Positions 23,401 through 35,421 of a stretch of 64,000 nucleotides of DNA are shown here, in pieces (positions within the stretch are counted from its first letter, which is position 1; each line of letters opens with the position of its first letter). This DNA comes from Calliopum simillimum. Its lineage: Eukaryota; Arthropoda; Insecta; Diptera; Lauxaniidae. Position numbers and translations under genes: made by a program. The notes beneath the pieces were generated by a model. It was not told where the DNA came from. It did not search any database and was given only the letters and a program-made list of their open reading frames with translations. The stretch covers positions 39,406,101 to 39,470,100 of the forward strand of contig OX638371.1 of the NCBI GenBank assembly GCA_951812925.1. The letters run 5' to 3'.

Positions 23401-26400
23401 ACGGAGTTTATGGACAGCCCCTTAATGTCCAATATCCGTTTATAATATTTTCATTCAAAACAAATGTTTCATTACTATGAGTACATGAACATTTTAACAG
23501 CAGGTTTTAAAAAAACTTACCATTTCTTGAACAACAGGCACAATGATGTTTGCAATAGCAACATTGGAGCTAAAAGCGGTCAAGAAAACAGCAAACAAAA
23601 TCACAACCAGTAGTAAAACGGCGTGTGGTAAAGATTTAAGACCAACGAGAGCATTTCCAATCATAGGAGCCATACCACTGTCTTTGCTTCCCTCGGCAAG
23701 CGCAAAACCACCACCTATGAAAACAGAAAGAAAATTCAGGAAGTTAATGAATATCAAATTTTCCGTGTTATCATTATATCATACCAAGTAAAAAAATAAG
23801 GCCCCATGGTACTTTGGTTTGTATGAATTTCCATGTGATCAATGATGGTGTGGGAGCAGTTGGCACTGGTCCTGTAAAGATAGAATTAATATAATGTGAA
23901 TATTGTCACTTGAACTTTGAAATATATCGTCGGTTTAAAACGATAACAAGACATCTACTACATTTTTGATATTTTGAGAAAAAACTCTCTTTAAGTTTTT
24001 TGAAAATCAATTTTTTTGTGGGACTCTTTTGCTTATTTGAATAAAATCGAATGGCGATTACATTTAAAAAAATCGACTTAATTGGGAGGTAGAGCTGTTT
24101 TTTTTTCATCATGTTTCTGTATACTTAACTCAAAACATCAAAATTGTAGATGTCTAGTTGTAGTTTTAATGAGATGATCAAAGTTTTAACAAGTTTTTTC
24201 TTTGGAGACGTGCAGATGTATTATTTCTTAAATTTTAATATTAGTACGGTCATTTGGTAGTTTCACCTGGAAAGTTTTCAGGGATTTTGGCAAATGAATT
24301 ATTTTATAAATTTTGATGTGCTCTTTCCGAATTTCAACTTTGCCATCTTGTATTTTTGCCGCTTGCGCCACCTTATTGGGAAAATCATGTGTTGATTTTT
24401 AAATTGCAATAACTCATGAACGGAGAGTTGCAGCTAAAAAGTAGAAGGTGACAAAGCTCAAATTCGGAAAGAGCACATCGAAATCTATAAAATACTTCAT
24501 TTGCAAAAATCACGGAAAACTTTCCTATATTTATATAAATTAGGCCGGTTCAATTTGTTCGGGAGGCATAATGTTGGCAAAGAGCACAGCAACAAAAAAA
24601 TCTATGAAAAATTCTAATAAACTTTGCCAAAAAAACAATGGGTCGGAAATCAATATCGAGCTGCCGAAAATTACGTTGAAGTTTTGATGTAGTACTTTAA
24701 AATGCAATAAAAAAAGAAAAAAGTCGAATATTTTTACATATGTTTGTTTCATACAAAATTATTAAAAGTATTTGAGTTTTTTTTTTATTGTATTTTGAAG
24801 CACTACATCAAAACTTCAACCTAATATTCTGCAACCTTATACTGCAGTAGCTCGATATTGATCTTTGACCCATGGTTTATTGCGCAAAGTTTTTTAGAGT
24901 TTTTCGTAGATTTTTTTGTTGCTACACTCTGTGGCGCAAAAAATTTCGATTTAAGTTATTACTCACCACCTCCACAGCAGTATCTCAAGAAAGCATAATT
25001 AGCTGGTAAAATAAAGCACATCACTACAACGAATATTGTTGGTGCAGAATTTCGAATAGGACTAAAAAAAAGAAAAAATAAGTCTTATTCCATCACATAA
25101 AATTCATACGAGACTACTGCCTTACACTGTATCCAACCAATCACCCCATCCAAAGAATATACCAGGTTTGCGTGTGAAATATAAGACGACCATAATTATA
25201 AATAGGAGCATCACTTGCAATTCATGCGCTTTCATTGGACCGAGCTCTTTGTAACGTTGATCAATAACTTTCTTTGCAACATCAGCTCCATCTGCACCAA
25301 GTCTTACCTCCTCGGCTTCCTTGCTTTTTGGTCTGAACAGACCCATGAAATGCCATTGCAACCAGATATACGTAAGTCCGGTATACACTAACATTGATGG
25401 TACAGAGTAGAACATAAATGTTGGGAAATCCAGTGACTCAGTTGACTTGGGGAAACGACTGAAATATCATTATTTATTAATAAAGTTTAGTATAAAATAG
25501 ATATTTTCACTTTAATGAATGAAGCACACTATACCTTTCATAAATACCCTTAAACGTCAAATTGGTGGCAGTACCAATGATTGTTCCACAACCGCCCATT
25601 GAAGATGCATAAGCAATACCAAGGAAATAGCAAAGTGATACTTTCGATGGATAAGGTGGTCTAAATAATATGAAGTAACCGTTAGAACAAAAACTATTTA
25701 ATAAGAAATTAATTTTTTTTCTATTACTCTTCTTCTGCACCAGTTTTCTTTCCAACGATTTGATACTGTGTTTCTCTTGTCATTTTACAGAGTCCTTGCT
25801 GCAGGTAGAATTTTAAAAGGTTTTTTAAAAATTTACTACATATGCATTAGTATAAATGTTTTCTTACCGCTTGCAATTCTTCAAGAACTGCCTGAATAAT
25901 TGGACACATCATGGCAGTGCAAGCTGCATTGGATAGCCACATCGACAAAAACATTGTTACAAAAATTAATCCAAAATGCAATCTGAAATGTTAATGATTA
26001 GAAAATTTTGGAAACTATTTAAGGTCATTTAGAATACGAATATGTGATAATAATCGTGAAAAACTACTTAACGACAAAATTAAAAGAAAAATTTCCTAAA
26101 TATTCCACACCTTATACTATAGTAAAGTTGTTCAGAAATTACACTGTACAACAGATTCAGGTTTTTTTCCAAAATTACAAGGTTCCGACAACGGAATATG
26201 GTGAAGGGAACCAAAAAAATATGCACGTGTTTCGGCGATTTGAAAGTTTACGTCTGAATTTTATTTAGGGCGGGTCAAAGTTTTCCCCTTTTACCTCATT
26301 CTTGTGTTAAATCGGCATACTAAACTATAAGATCCTTACATCTGAGGTGTACAATGTGTTCAGCAAACTTTTGTAGGGTATTACGAGGAATATTTTTGTA

Positions 26401-29400
26401 GAAAACTTTGACCCTCTACAGCCTCCTCATGTGGGTAATTTTTACCGAAATCCGTAGTCAGAACCTTATCTTTTTTTTTTGTGTTGTTCAGTGTTTTAAG
26501 AAAAATGTTTTAGATATTAAAACCAGAAAAAGCAACTCCCGACCTTTCTCGGCAGCACTCAAAAACGTACGGATAGTACAGATTTGATATTTTAAGAGAA
26601 GTGAAAATTTACGGCTCTGATTCGGGGGCAGTCTAAACTTTAATCGCTTATTTTTGGCATTGTATAATCGATTAGTTGTCAAATTTTTGACTAAAATAGA
26701 AATAAAAATTAAAAAACATTGGCCAATAAAAATGCGAAAAAACCGAGTCTTTTGTTTTTGGTCACCATTTGTTTTATGACCTTAAAAAATGCCGCTTATT
26801 GTTTTATTTAATGGTTAATGAACCCGGCATCGTATTTATGATAAGCATTTATTAATTTCCCATTTAGAAAAGCTTGAAGTATGCACTTTTTTGGGTGCCT
26901 TATACTTTTGGCCAAGACTGTATAAGGATGATTCTACTCACTACTCACGAAGGAAGGAAAATGCATTGTTTACGGCACAAAATATTTTTTTTTTGTGTCT
27001 AAGTAAGTTCAGACAAGTAGTTTAGGTTCAGCTTGTGTCTTTTTTCTACTTTTATAAATAATCGTATTAAGCGCTGTTTGTTATTTGTTAAAGCCCAATT
27101 ATTTTTACTACTCAAAAAAAAAAAAAAAAACTAGTAAGGGTGTTACCTTTGGCCTGGCCAAACATTAAATACCCTACACTGCAGTATTTTGAAAATTTGG
27201 CTTATATCGGAGGTGCCACGCCCTCTTGACCGAATTCACCCAGATTTTTCTCTGAGTTTGAATTTATGGTTCTTAATATTTGAGAGAAATTTGGTTGGAT
27301 TATCTCAAAAAATATTTTTAGTGTAGCGTTTTGAACCTTTTGCTTATATGGGAGGTGCCACGCCCTCTTGTCCGAATTTGCCCAGTTTTTGCTCAAAGCT
27401 TGCGCTAATAATTCGTAGTATTTATGTTTATTTTGGTTGCATTGTCGTGAAAAATACTGCTAAAATTGCATTTTGAATATATTTTTTGTATGGGCGGTAG
27501 GTGTGTCCGTTGACCGATTTTGCTCATTTTCAATCCCCCGAGCTAACTTTGACGACGGAGCACCAAATTTCATTGAATTATCTAGCTTAGTTTTCCCAAA
27601 AAATGTATTTCCCCACACAGCCAGCCAGCCACCCAGCCAGCCAGACAGACGGGCATGGCTATATCGACTCAGGAGGTGACGCTGTATATACTTTTCTATA
27701 TCTGCCACGCCTCCTTCTCAGCGTTACAAACGGAAGGACAAAGTGAATATATTCTGGGCGTAGGGTATAAAAAATGAGATCCTTAAGTTTCCAGGAAACT
27801 GAGGCCATGAGGCTGAGGTTTTTCAGTTTTTAGTCAAAAAATCTTCATCACAACGCTCAACGCAACATAAAAGTGCTATGGATTTGTAACATATACATAA
27901 ATGTAATAAAAGTTTTCTCGGAAATATATTTTTAACGAAAATACTTGCCAGGAACCTGACGATTTGACTGGCCGCAATACAATTTCACACACAAAACTCG
28001 GCGTATCGATTAAAATATCCACGATCCGAGACAAATCAAAGTGATTCCAAGATAACTTTAATTCTTTCACTCGTATCGATAAAGCAGATAGAACGCAAAT
28101 TTATCAAAATTTTAAAATTTTTGATGTGCCAGAAGGTTGAGATAAAAGTCGAGTGACAAAGTTCAATAACATATTTTCTAGTAAAATTGAATATTAATTG
28201 CAAAGTTTGACAGTTACATTGAAAGACTATGGGATTACATATCGAGCTAATTTTCTGTGACATACTAGATAAAATTTATACGTTAAGTTTTAATTATAAT
28301 TCAATGAAATCTGTGGCAACAAACCAGAGTAGCTTATATCGAAAATCGACGTTTTGAGATATTGGCTATTTTGTGAAAAATTATTTCTGTTCTGTTTTAT
28401 TGCAATTATTTTAATCTCAGAGGTAGTTAATGGATTAAGTAAGACGAGGAGAGGCGAATTTAAAAAAAAAAATCATTGGAAATCCTGTATTTTTACTGTT
28501 TTATACTTAAGATTTTCTGTGAAACTTTGTGTTGATAAAAATAGCGCCTTAAGTAAAATTAAGCGGTTCTGTTCAAGCTTAAGCGTGGTTTGTAACGATT
28601 GTAACTATAAGATTTTCTGCTAAAATTGAAACAAAGGGATAACTATAGATAAGATGTTTTGGATGCTTTTTTTATTGAAATATTTTTAGCTAATGTAGGT
28701 TTAAGTTTTTTTGTTAAAAGAATTATGGAACAGTGAAACAAACTTACTTGACTTAAGATGTTTTGGCAAACGTATAATTATTTGAAAAAACTTAAGCTAT
28801 AAAATAAAGCATCATAACTTTGCTTGAACACGATATTTTTTGGAAAAGGTTGAACAGAAATAAGCCTTTTGAAAACCTGAATAATTATAGCATGAAAACT
28901 CAATTTTCACTTATGTGGTTTGTTGCCACAGAAATGAAATGACAAAAAATATGTAAAAAAAGGTGGGCCGCAGAATTTTTTTTTTCCAATTCTATACCAT
29001 TTTAATCAGAAGAAAAATCCATAAAATTTCCTATTTTTTAAACACTTTTTTTAGAAAATTTATGTTTTCTCCTAAATAAAAAAAATGCAAGTTAATGACT
29101 TTTACCTCTAACCCGATGATATATAAATTCATTGCATCTTGTGGTCAGTGTGTTTTAATTATTTCAATGTCAACGAAACAATATTAATTTTATATTGTCA
29201 CAAATTACAACATTGTTATGTGCACTTGAAAAACTTGGTATTAAATTTAAACAAAAAAAATAATGGTTTAATGCTATTGAACGTAAATAACGTTTATTAC
29301 AGATATTTCAAGGTTATTAAAACTTTACGTTGTGAAAACGTAGGTCGATAAATTTTTGTTTACAGGTACAATTGCAGTCCTGTCTAACGTATATAAATAT

Positions 29401-32400
29401 TGATATTATGGTTTTCAGGGGTCTGCTCAATGAGCCCAAAGCATTGCTCATGATATAGCAATCGAAACATTTTGGAAATGAAGCAGCAAGTGTTTGGGCA
29501 AAAAATTGAAAGTGTACTAAGTAATTTTTACATTTTTTCATAATTTAAAAAAAATAATTTAGGGAATATAGGAAGTTCTAAATTGACCCTGACCATAGAT
29601 AAATAAGTTTTTAATTTAAACCGTTCAATGAGTTTTTGAAAAACATCCAAATATACAATTTAATAGTTTATTTTGTAAACAATAAATTCTATGTCTAGTG
29701 AAAAATTTTCTTTAAAAAAAAGTATATATCTTAATTTTAAGTTCTATTACTCAGTTTTCTTGAAGGACAAAGTTATTACAAACAAATCCCGACAAAAATT
29801 GAAAATGGGGGTGGCTCTAGAGGCTTTTGTGATCATTTTTCCATTTATGAGGAAATCCGATCAGATCACCCCTTTTGAAAATTATTTTGAAAAATTGCTG
29901 AATTCGAATCCTCAGAATAGCCCTATCCCGTATAATTTTTGAGATATCCTCACCTAAAATGTAAAAAGAAATGAAAGTTTTTTGCCATTTTTTGAAGCTA
30001 TATAACTAGATAACTTATCGATAAAGTACTTGAAAGTTCCAATCTTTTTCTTTAAAATCTAATTTAAATTATGTCTTAGATTTTCTAAGTGATATCTTAA
30101 CCTAAAAAGATAAATAAGTAAGTGCAAAAAACACGTTCTTTCAATATTTCGGCTTACGATTTCTCCTGAAAAATTAAGATATCGACATAATTTATATCAG
30201 TTTTAAAGAAAAATATAAGAACTTACAAGTACTTGATATCTAGTAATATAGCTTCAAAAATGACAAAAAATCCAATCTTGCTTATGTTCTGATGCCGGAT
30301 TCGAATTCAACATAGCAAAACACATCGAAAATCCCTACTTTTATTTTGTTTGTTTTATTTTTGAAAAAATTATTATTATTATACATTTTCTCCATGTGCA
30401 CTTAGAAAAGTAATTTTCTCGAAGGGGTATGTGATCGGATTTTCTAGTCAATGGAAATAATGGTAATAAATAAGCTAAATAATACAAATTAGATGTTCGA
30501 TATAGGAATAACTTTAGACTTTTCGTATATTACGAGATGAAACAGTATCTACCAAATAGTTATTAGCACACTCTAAAAAGTTCTAATTTAACATCTTGTA
30601 CAATAATTACAATTTTCTAAGTTCAAAATAAGCGATTCAATAAAGTTTTTTATAAGTTTTGCGATTTCCAAAAAATAGTGTATTTTAATTGAAAACGTGT
30701 ATCTTGATACATATGATACTATGGTAATATAAATTCATGCTCACCTTCTTGGACTGCAGCCCACAATTTGAATAACACGCAATGCTAAACGTTTATGTAA
30801 ATTACAGTATTCTATCGCTAGTGCCATCATGATGCCACCCATGAACATCACCAGCGTATCTTTAAAATACAATTTACACGTCTTTTCCGATGACTGGAAT
30901 AAAAATTTTAGATGAAATTTTAACATAAAAAATATTAAATTAGAATTACAAACCATTATCCCCATAATTGGAAATGCAACAATAGGAATCATTGAGGTGA
31001 TATAAAGTGGTAAGGCCTCGGTAACCCAAAAAACGGCCATCACAATTAGCAGGTACATACATCGATATTCCTGATGAGAATAAAAAGAATCATTTAAACG
31101 TGAGTTAATATTAATTGTATTTAATCCGGATGGTTATGCTTCGTGGAATCGACGAAAATTTTTTTCTCTTCTCTTACTATACTTGTTTGGTTAATTTTTT
31201 TCATAGCGTCAGTTGACCTATGGCTTTTGTAGTGTTATTTTTGTATGGAATATTGTGTTTTTAAAGATTTTGTATGGGTTATAGATAATGTTAGTCGTTT
31301 CGACTACTATTTTTGCTTTCCTTTTTGATTCGCTTGCTACTTTTTTTTGTCTTAATATTTTCGTTTTATTGTTTGATTGTTAGTACAAAAAATTATATTT
31401 TTTTTAAATTTTAAAAAGCTTTTACTGGTTCAGTGGAAATCAACGTTAGCACGTCTCAAAGAAGCGCTTCCAAAAGCCTTCTAAAGTTCTTTTTTCACCA
31501 ACAGGAGCTTCCGCTCCGTAAGACCTATTCTTTATTTTTAACATTGCATGTACTATGATGTAAGCGTTCTGAAGCTTACAGCAGCCTTAAGGAAAAATGC
31601 CTTTTGAAGCGCTTATTTGTAATGCGTCGGTAAGCGTTCTTTCAATAAAATGAAAAAAAAAAAAAAAAAAAATAATTGACCGCACTAGGACTCGAACCGA
31701 GGACTATTCGTGTAACGGATTCAATTTAAAATTCAAAACTTGGTAAAATGCCTTTTGAAGCGCTTATTTGTAATGCGTCGGTAAGCGTTCTTTCAATAAA
31801 ATGAAAAAAAAAAAGAATTGACCGCACTAGGACTCGAACCGAGGACTATTCGTGTAACGGATTCAATTTAAAATTAAAAACTTGTTAGACCTCTACACCA
31901 TATGATGAAGAGGTATAAAATTTTTAAATTAAACAACAAAAAATAAATAAAAACAAATCACCCGCGATGTGGATCAAACCCATGTCCATGGCAAACTTAT
32001 GTATTTTTTTAATATTTTTTCACTTTCACTCTTTTTTAAAATATGTACTACTCACATATTGAAACAAACATGTTCAGTATTTAAAACAAGGATTTTCTCG
32101 ATTCACGAAAATGATTTTCTAAATTACAAGGATTACTCATACTCATTTCATGCATAATAACCCAGTAGGAGAAAGAGTAGTCAAATAGGCATGATATTAG
32201 GCCTTCTTTGAGTGCCAGTAGGCCCTTCTTCCTCCCTTTCATTTTTACACATGTCATTGAGCATTGGGCCTGGCACTCTCGCTTCTAAAAGAAGGCAGCA
32301 AAGCAGGTCTTCTACGATCGCTACTAATATGAAAGGACATAAACAGGCATGTTGCCTTGCTTCTGCGAAAAAGGAAACAACGCAGGCATATTTCGATATT

Positions 32401-35400
32401 CGTTAATATCGACATGTCTTATATTGGATGTCATTGATAGATACTCATAGAAATCCAAAATTATGTACCAAGCAAGAAATACTTAAATTGAGCCGTTCAA
32501 AATGACAATGGTGCAACTCCAAAACGAGGCAAAAGTAATGGCATAATATTAATTTGCTGAAATTTTGTTAGAGATGAATAAAATTGATTTCTGTTTTCAC
32601 GAAAAATTTACTTGATGATATGGAGTTGTTGAAATTAAGTCGAAAACATGATATCGACCAAATAACCGATCATTATGGCACATAATTTATATGACACTAT
32701 TTTTGCCTCATTTTGGAGTTGCACCATTGTCATTTTGAACGGCTCAGTTGTACTTTTATTACATATATTGAGAGTTATAATATCTGAAAAAAATCTACAA
32801 AAAATTAAGCAATGTAGCCTTCTATCATCGCCTCTATTTGGAAAGGACAGAAGCAGGCATGCTGCTTTCCCTTCTTTCTTTATTTTTTTTTTACACATGA
32901 TGTCTTTGGGCATCAAGACATGACACGCATGCATCCACAAAGAAGGGAGCAATGAAGGCCTTCTACGACTGCTTCTAATATGAAAGGACAATAGTATTTT
33001 GAGAATCTGTAGTAAAGAAAGAGTTCGGCGTTCTAATAGGCCTGTCCTTAGAAGGCATCCGCGAATGTTTAAAAGATCTTAAAGAAAGTAATATTATAAG
33101 CAGGCATTGAACATTCTCAGACTGGGATTTGGGATTATTATTATTTGTAGATACATTTGTATTTATTAAAAAATTCATTTATTATATCGAGCCCTAACCG
33201 CAATAGTAGCGTATGCGACAAAAAGCAAATTTTACAGGAGAGAGTTTTTTTCATTTTTTTTCGAACATGCATGGCGGATTTTTTTAAAACGTTAAATGTA
33301 GTCTTTATTAGAACTCATATAAATAATAGACGCGTTTTAAAATTGATTTTGCGCATATTTCACTCATTTATGGCGCATACGACATTTTCGCAGTCACTCT
33401 TGACGAAGATTGAAATTAAAATGTGGCGCATACGTTTTTTGAAATTACATGGTTTTGCCTTTGAAGAATACATTTATAACATTTATTTAATACACAGAAA
33501 GAAATTTGTAACAATTTGAACGATTTAAATTGTAACAACCCACAAAAACGGTCAGATTGACTGTAATATTGTTATTTTACAGTACTATTTAGTATTAAAA
33601 ACTTACAAAATATCACACACACACATCGTTTGAACTTGGTTTTACTCCGATGTAATCCCACTCCTGGTCTTTTTTTGCAATGTTTTTCATAGAGGTCCAA
33701 ACATACAGAACATTTTGTTTTTAAATCGGTCACCGAGCTAATCAATTTTCCGAGTCAAATTCAGGTTACCAAATGGTCTTTACATTGTTTTTGCATTAAA
33801 GAAAAAAGTTTGACAAAAACAAAAACTAACTAAAAACTGGGTGTGCAGTTAGTTTTCTGTATATTTGTAGATTCGAAAATATTGTTTTTGAAAGTTTTAA
33901 CTGATCGCGTTAACGAGATATTGTATTTTTAACAATTTTTTAAATTTTTTGTTAAAAAAAATGAACTTTCACGTTTTTTTAGAAAATTTGCAACGGATGA
34001 AAACAAGAAAAATCATTTTCAATTTAAATTTTGATGTTGAATCCAAATCTGGTTTTAGAATTGATATATCTAAAATGGTTTGAGAGAAATCCTAGCCTAA
34101 AGACTAATTTTCCATCCATTTTGTGAAAAGTTAAAATAACATTTTTTTTTATTCTTTTGAGGTTATATAATAGAACAAGGAAATCTTTAGCCATAAGACA
34201 TTAAAAAACACCTTGAAGACCTATTATTTTACTTCAAATCCCAGCTTAAATTATATCGATATATTTTTTCTTCTTCGAATTATTCTAACCTGGAAAGGTG
34301 AAAAAAGGAAAAATCCACGTTTTTTTGATATTTCAGCTTACGATATTTCGAAGACAAAAAAAGATATCGATAAAGTACAAACTGATTTTCAAAGTAAAAG
34401 ACTGGGGCTTCAAGCTTCATTTTCAATCCTTGGAGCTAACTTTTACAACGAACCGTCTTTACAAAATTTCGCCGAATTATCTAAGTTTTCCCGTGAATAA
34501 TATTTCCACGGACACACAAACATCCATCCAAACAGACGGACATGGCTATACCGACTTAAAAGGTGATTCTGACGAGGAATATATATACTTTTCCATACCT
34601 GCCGCGCCTAATTCTCAGGTTTTTGAGGTGCTTACGTTCTTTTTGCGGTCAACAAAAAAACATATGTGGCTCTTACGACATAATTGAAAGTGCGATATCT
34701 TTGTTAATACACAAAATTCAGTTTTAATATTTGGCATATAGTTGTGAATGACATTTTAGAACATATTTGCATCAAAAAAAAAATTTCGAAAAAATGTCGC
34801 ATACGCTACTGTTGCGGTTAGGGCTCGATATTTTATACATCAAAAATACTTTTGCTTTCTTGATTTACGAAATGAAATCTTGATTTACGATTTTGTGCTT
34901 GATTCACTCTTATTTTAAACACTGGTTTGAATGCTCAATGCAGCCTTACAAAAAATCATTGCGTGAGCGCTACTAAATTTCTTTAGAAACAAGCGCTGCA
35001 AAAGTTCTTGTTTAAGAAGCGCTTGAAATTTTTCCGCTTGGTGTGTTAGACGAATCGACTAACATTATCTTTAACGTATGAAAAATATGCATAACCATCC
35101 AGGATTCAAAGTTTTTTTATAATACTTTATACTTACAGGTGTGTTGTTGAAGATCATGATTGGAAGACATAATAGTGGGACCAGAAAAACGACCAGTCCT
35201 TTCCAATGATTGGAAAAAAATTTCCCACATGTTCGCGGCGGCGCTGTTTCACTGTAAAATATCAAAACAAATTAGTTTTCATTTAATGTTGTATTCTCCT
35301 TATAAAAGTACACAATATACTGTGTAAATATTGATGATATATTGGTGTACGGTATTATTCCGAAACTTTGAGGTGTTACTATAACCGTCTGAAATACTTA

Positions 35401-35409
35401 CACTTCCAT
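20406..35409 (-). CDS. Indy: INDY, SLC13 dicarboxylate/citrate transporter, complete 13-exon coding region
   Basis: Plasma-membrane carrier for citrate and other dicarboxylates. In Drosophila it is sodium-independent and affects metabolism and lifespan. Coding exons in transcript order: 35402-35409 (ATG), 35137-35251, 30954-31070, 30745-30893, 25868-25982, 25728-25798, 25535-25660, 25126-25458, 24967-25061, 23785-23871, 23521-23714, 20682-20819, 20406-20615 (TAG). Every intron is GT-AG with matching phase. The lengths sum to 1758 bp, or 585 residues, against about 572 in Drosophila. Recognisable blocks are [17 protein letters not shown] near the N-terminus, [15 protein letters not shown], the first substrate-site loop [11 protein letters not shown] (25868-25982), [17 protein letters not shown], a [11 protein letters not shown] helix, the second loop SSNVAIANI (23521-23714), and the SLC13 signature [16 protein letters not shown] (20682-20819). 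The start gives [11 protein letters not shown]. Donor choice at 24966/24967 is slightly ambiguous (GTGAGT preferred). The last exon extends the C-terminus with four N-x-S/T sequons. Introns range from about 60 bp to 4.8 kb, and the large ones are full of repeats. No disabling change was seen. Confidence 0.96.
21011..21681. mobile_element. ~670 bp foldback element in an Indy intron
   Basis: AGTAAACTTGTACCAAAG at the left is mirrored at 21661-21681. Inverted arms of about 210 bp (with AATTGAATAGAGAGTTTATG and CGGTATATCTCAAGAA) flank a centre with a short TGCTGTGC run. It lies in the 2.7 kb intron between exons 20682-20819 and 23521-23714. Non-coding. Confidence 0.78.
23305..23421. mobile_element. 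Second copy of the TTA-flanked MITE
   Basis: The right end GTCACGGAGTTTATGGACAG, the CTACCGTCAC core and CCCC are shared with the 161 bp MITE at 7595. The left end is diverged. TTA is on both sides (23302-23304, 23422-23424). It lies about 100 bp from an Indy exon, inside the intron. Confidence 0.75.
24269..24525. repeat. 257 bp near-palindrome in an Indy intron
   Basis: GGAAAGTTTTC...GATTTT and GATGTGCTCTTTCCGAATTT at the left are mirrored at 24440-24525. The centre is TGTTGATTTTTAAATTGCAA. A related fragment lies at about 45020-45110. Confidence 0.7.
24577..24935. mobile_element. ~360 bp foldback adjacent to an Indy splice donor
   Basis: Inverted arms include AGCAACAAAAAAATCTA, CAATATCGAGCT and TTGAAGTTTTGATGTAGT (24582-24700 against 24795-24935). 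The right edge ends about 26 bp from the GTGAGT donor (24961-24966) of Indy exon 24967-25061. Confidence 0.75.
26271..26450 (+). repeat. Partial copy of the 7.3-9.4 kb foldback
   Basis: Shares CATTCTTGTGTTAAATCG, ATCTGAGGTGTA-AATGTGTTCAGCAAACTT and the CATGTGG...TTTTTACC run with one arm of the large foldback. In an Indy intron. Confidence 0.6.
27131..27770 (-). mobile_element. Helentron-type (DINE-1/HINE-like) element, full length
   Basis: On the minus strand it starts with TACCC-ACGCCCAG and passes through TTGTCCTTCCGTTTGTAACG, the CCAGCCAGCC-rich segment, the CGCCCATACAAAAAATATAT block and two GGGCGTGGCAC tandem units. It then has the subterminal inverted repeat GTAGGGTATTTAAT, the hairpin TTTGGCCAGGCCAAA and CTAG followed by T. 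The shared TACCCTAC at each end, 3' hairpin, CTAG-T terminus and tandem repeats together suggest a Helentron-associated non-autonomous element. It lies in an Indy intron. Confidence 0.75.
28311..28932. mobile_element. 622 bp hAT-like element with 8 bp target duplication
   Basis: Termini CTGTGGCAACAAACCA and TGGTTTGTTGCCACAGA are inverted copies, and AATGAAAT is duplicated at 28303-28310 and 28933-28940. The 8 bp duplication fits the hAT superfamily. No transposase is visible. It lies in the 4.8 kb Indy intron. Confidence 0.78.
31594..31905 (-). repeat. Tandem pair of tRNA-derived (SINE-like) units
   Basis: A unit of about 145 bp (AATGCCTTTTGAAGCGCTTA ... GACCGCACTAGGACTCGAACC ... GTGTAACGGATTC) occurs twice in a row. 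On the minus strand the second unit has an A-box-like ATGGTGTAGAGGTCTA, a B box GGTTCGAGTCC and a 3' end TAGTGCGGTCAATT, with the A-rich run (a T-run on the minus strand) after it. It shares its 3' half with 57345-57440. It lies in the 4.1 kb Indy intron. It is unlikely to be a functional tRNA because the space between boxes is expanded. Confidence 0.6.
32489..32746. repeat. 258 bp palindromic repeat
   Basis: TGAGCCGTTCAAAATGACAA...GTTTTGCC is mirrored at 32703-32746. It is flanked on both sides (32200-32350 and 32815-33000) by direct copies of a CCTTCT...TATGAAAGGACA repeat of unknown family. Inside an Indy intron. Confidence 0.65.
33185..34830. mobile_element. 1.65 kb element with ~40 bp terminal inverted repeats in an Indy intron
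   Basis: TATCGAGCCCTAACCGCAA and its inverted copy at 34792-34830 differ at about one base over the first 36 positions (the AGTAGCGTATGCGACA segment is shared). The interior has no recognised transposase. A Helentron-type fragment sits inside at about 34425-34620. The ORF at 33157-33519 begins outside the repeat and shows no known motif. Confidence 0.72.
34425..34620 (-). mobile_element. Helentron-type fragment
   Basis: Minus-strand match to the 5' half of the family (GGCAGG-ATGGAAAAGTATAT, TAGCCATGTCCGTCTG). Diverged, nested in the 33185-34830 element. Confidence 0.55.
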
Positions 35410-35421
35410 TGTTTGACTTCT
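35402..35421 (-). other. Indy: Start exon of Indy with putative 5' UTR splice acceptor
   Basis: The exon carrying ATG has only 8 coding bases (35402-35409), ended by a GTAAGT donor. About ten bases upstream on the minus strand, a pyrimidine-rich stretch ending in AG (35420-35421) looks like a splice acceptor. This suggests at least one non-coding exon further upstream, somewhere in 35.4-64 kb or beyond. No promoter or leader exon could be recognised there. Confidence 0.5.

Noticed and set aside
33157..33519. 120-codon + strand ORF
   Set aside because: Crosses the terminal repeat of the 33185-34830 element, so it is unlikely to be a host gene. No transposase motif.
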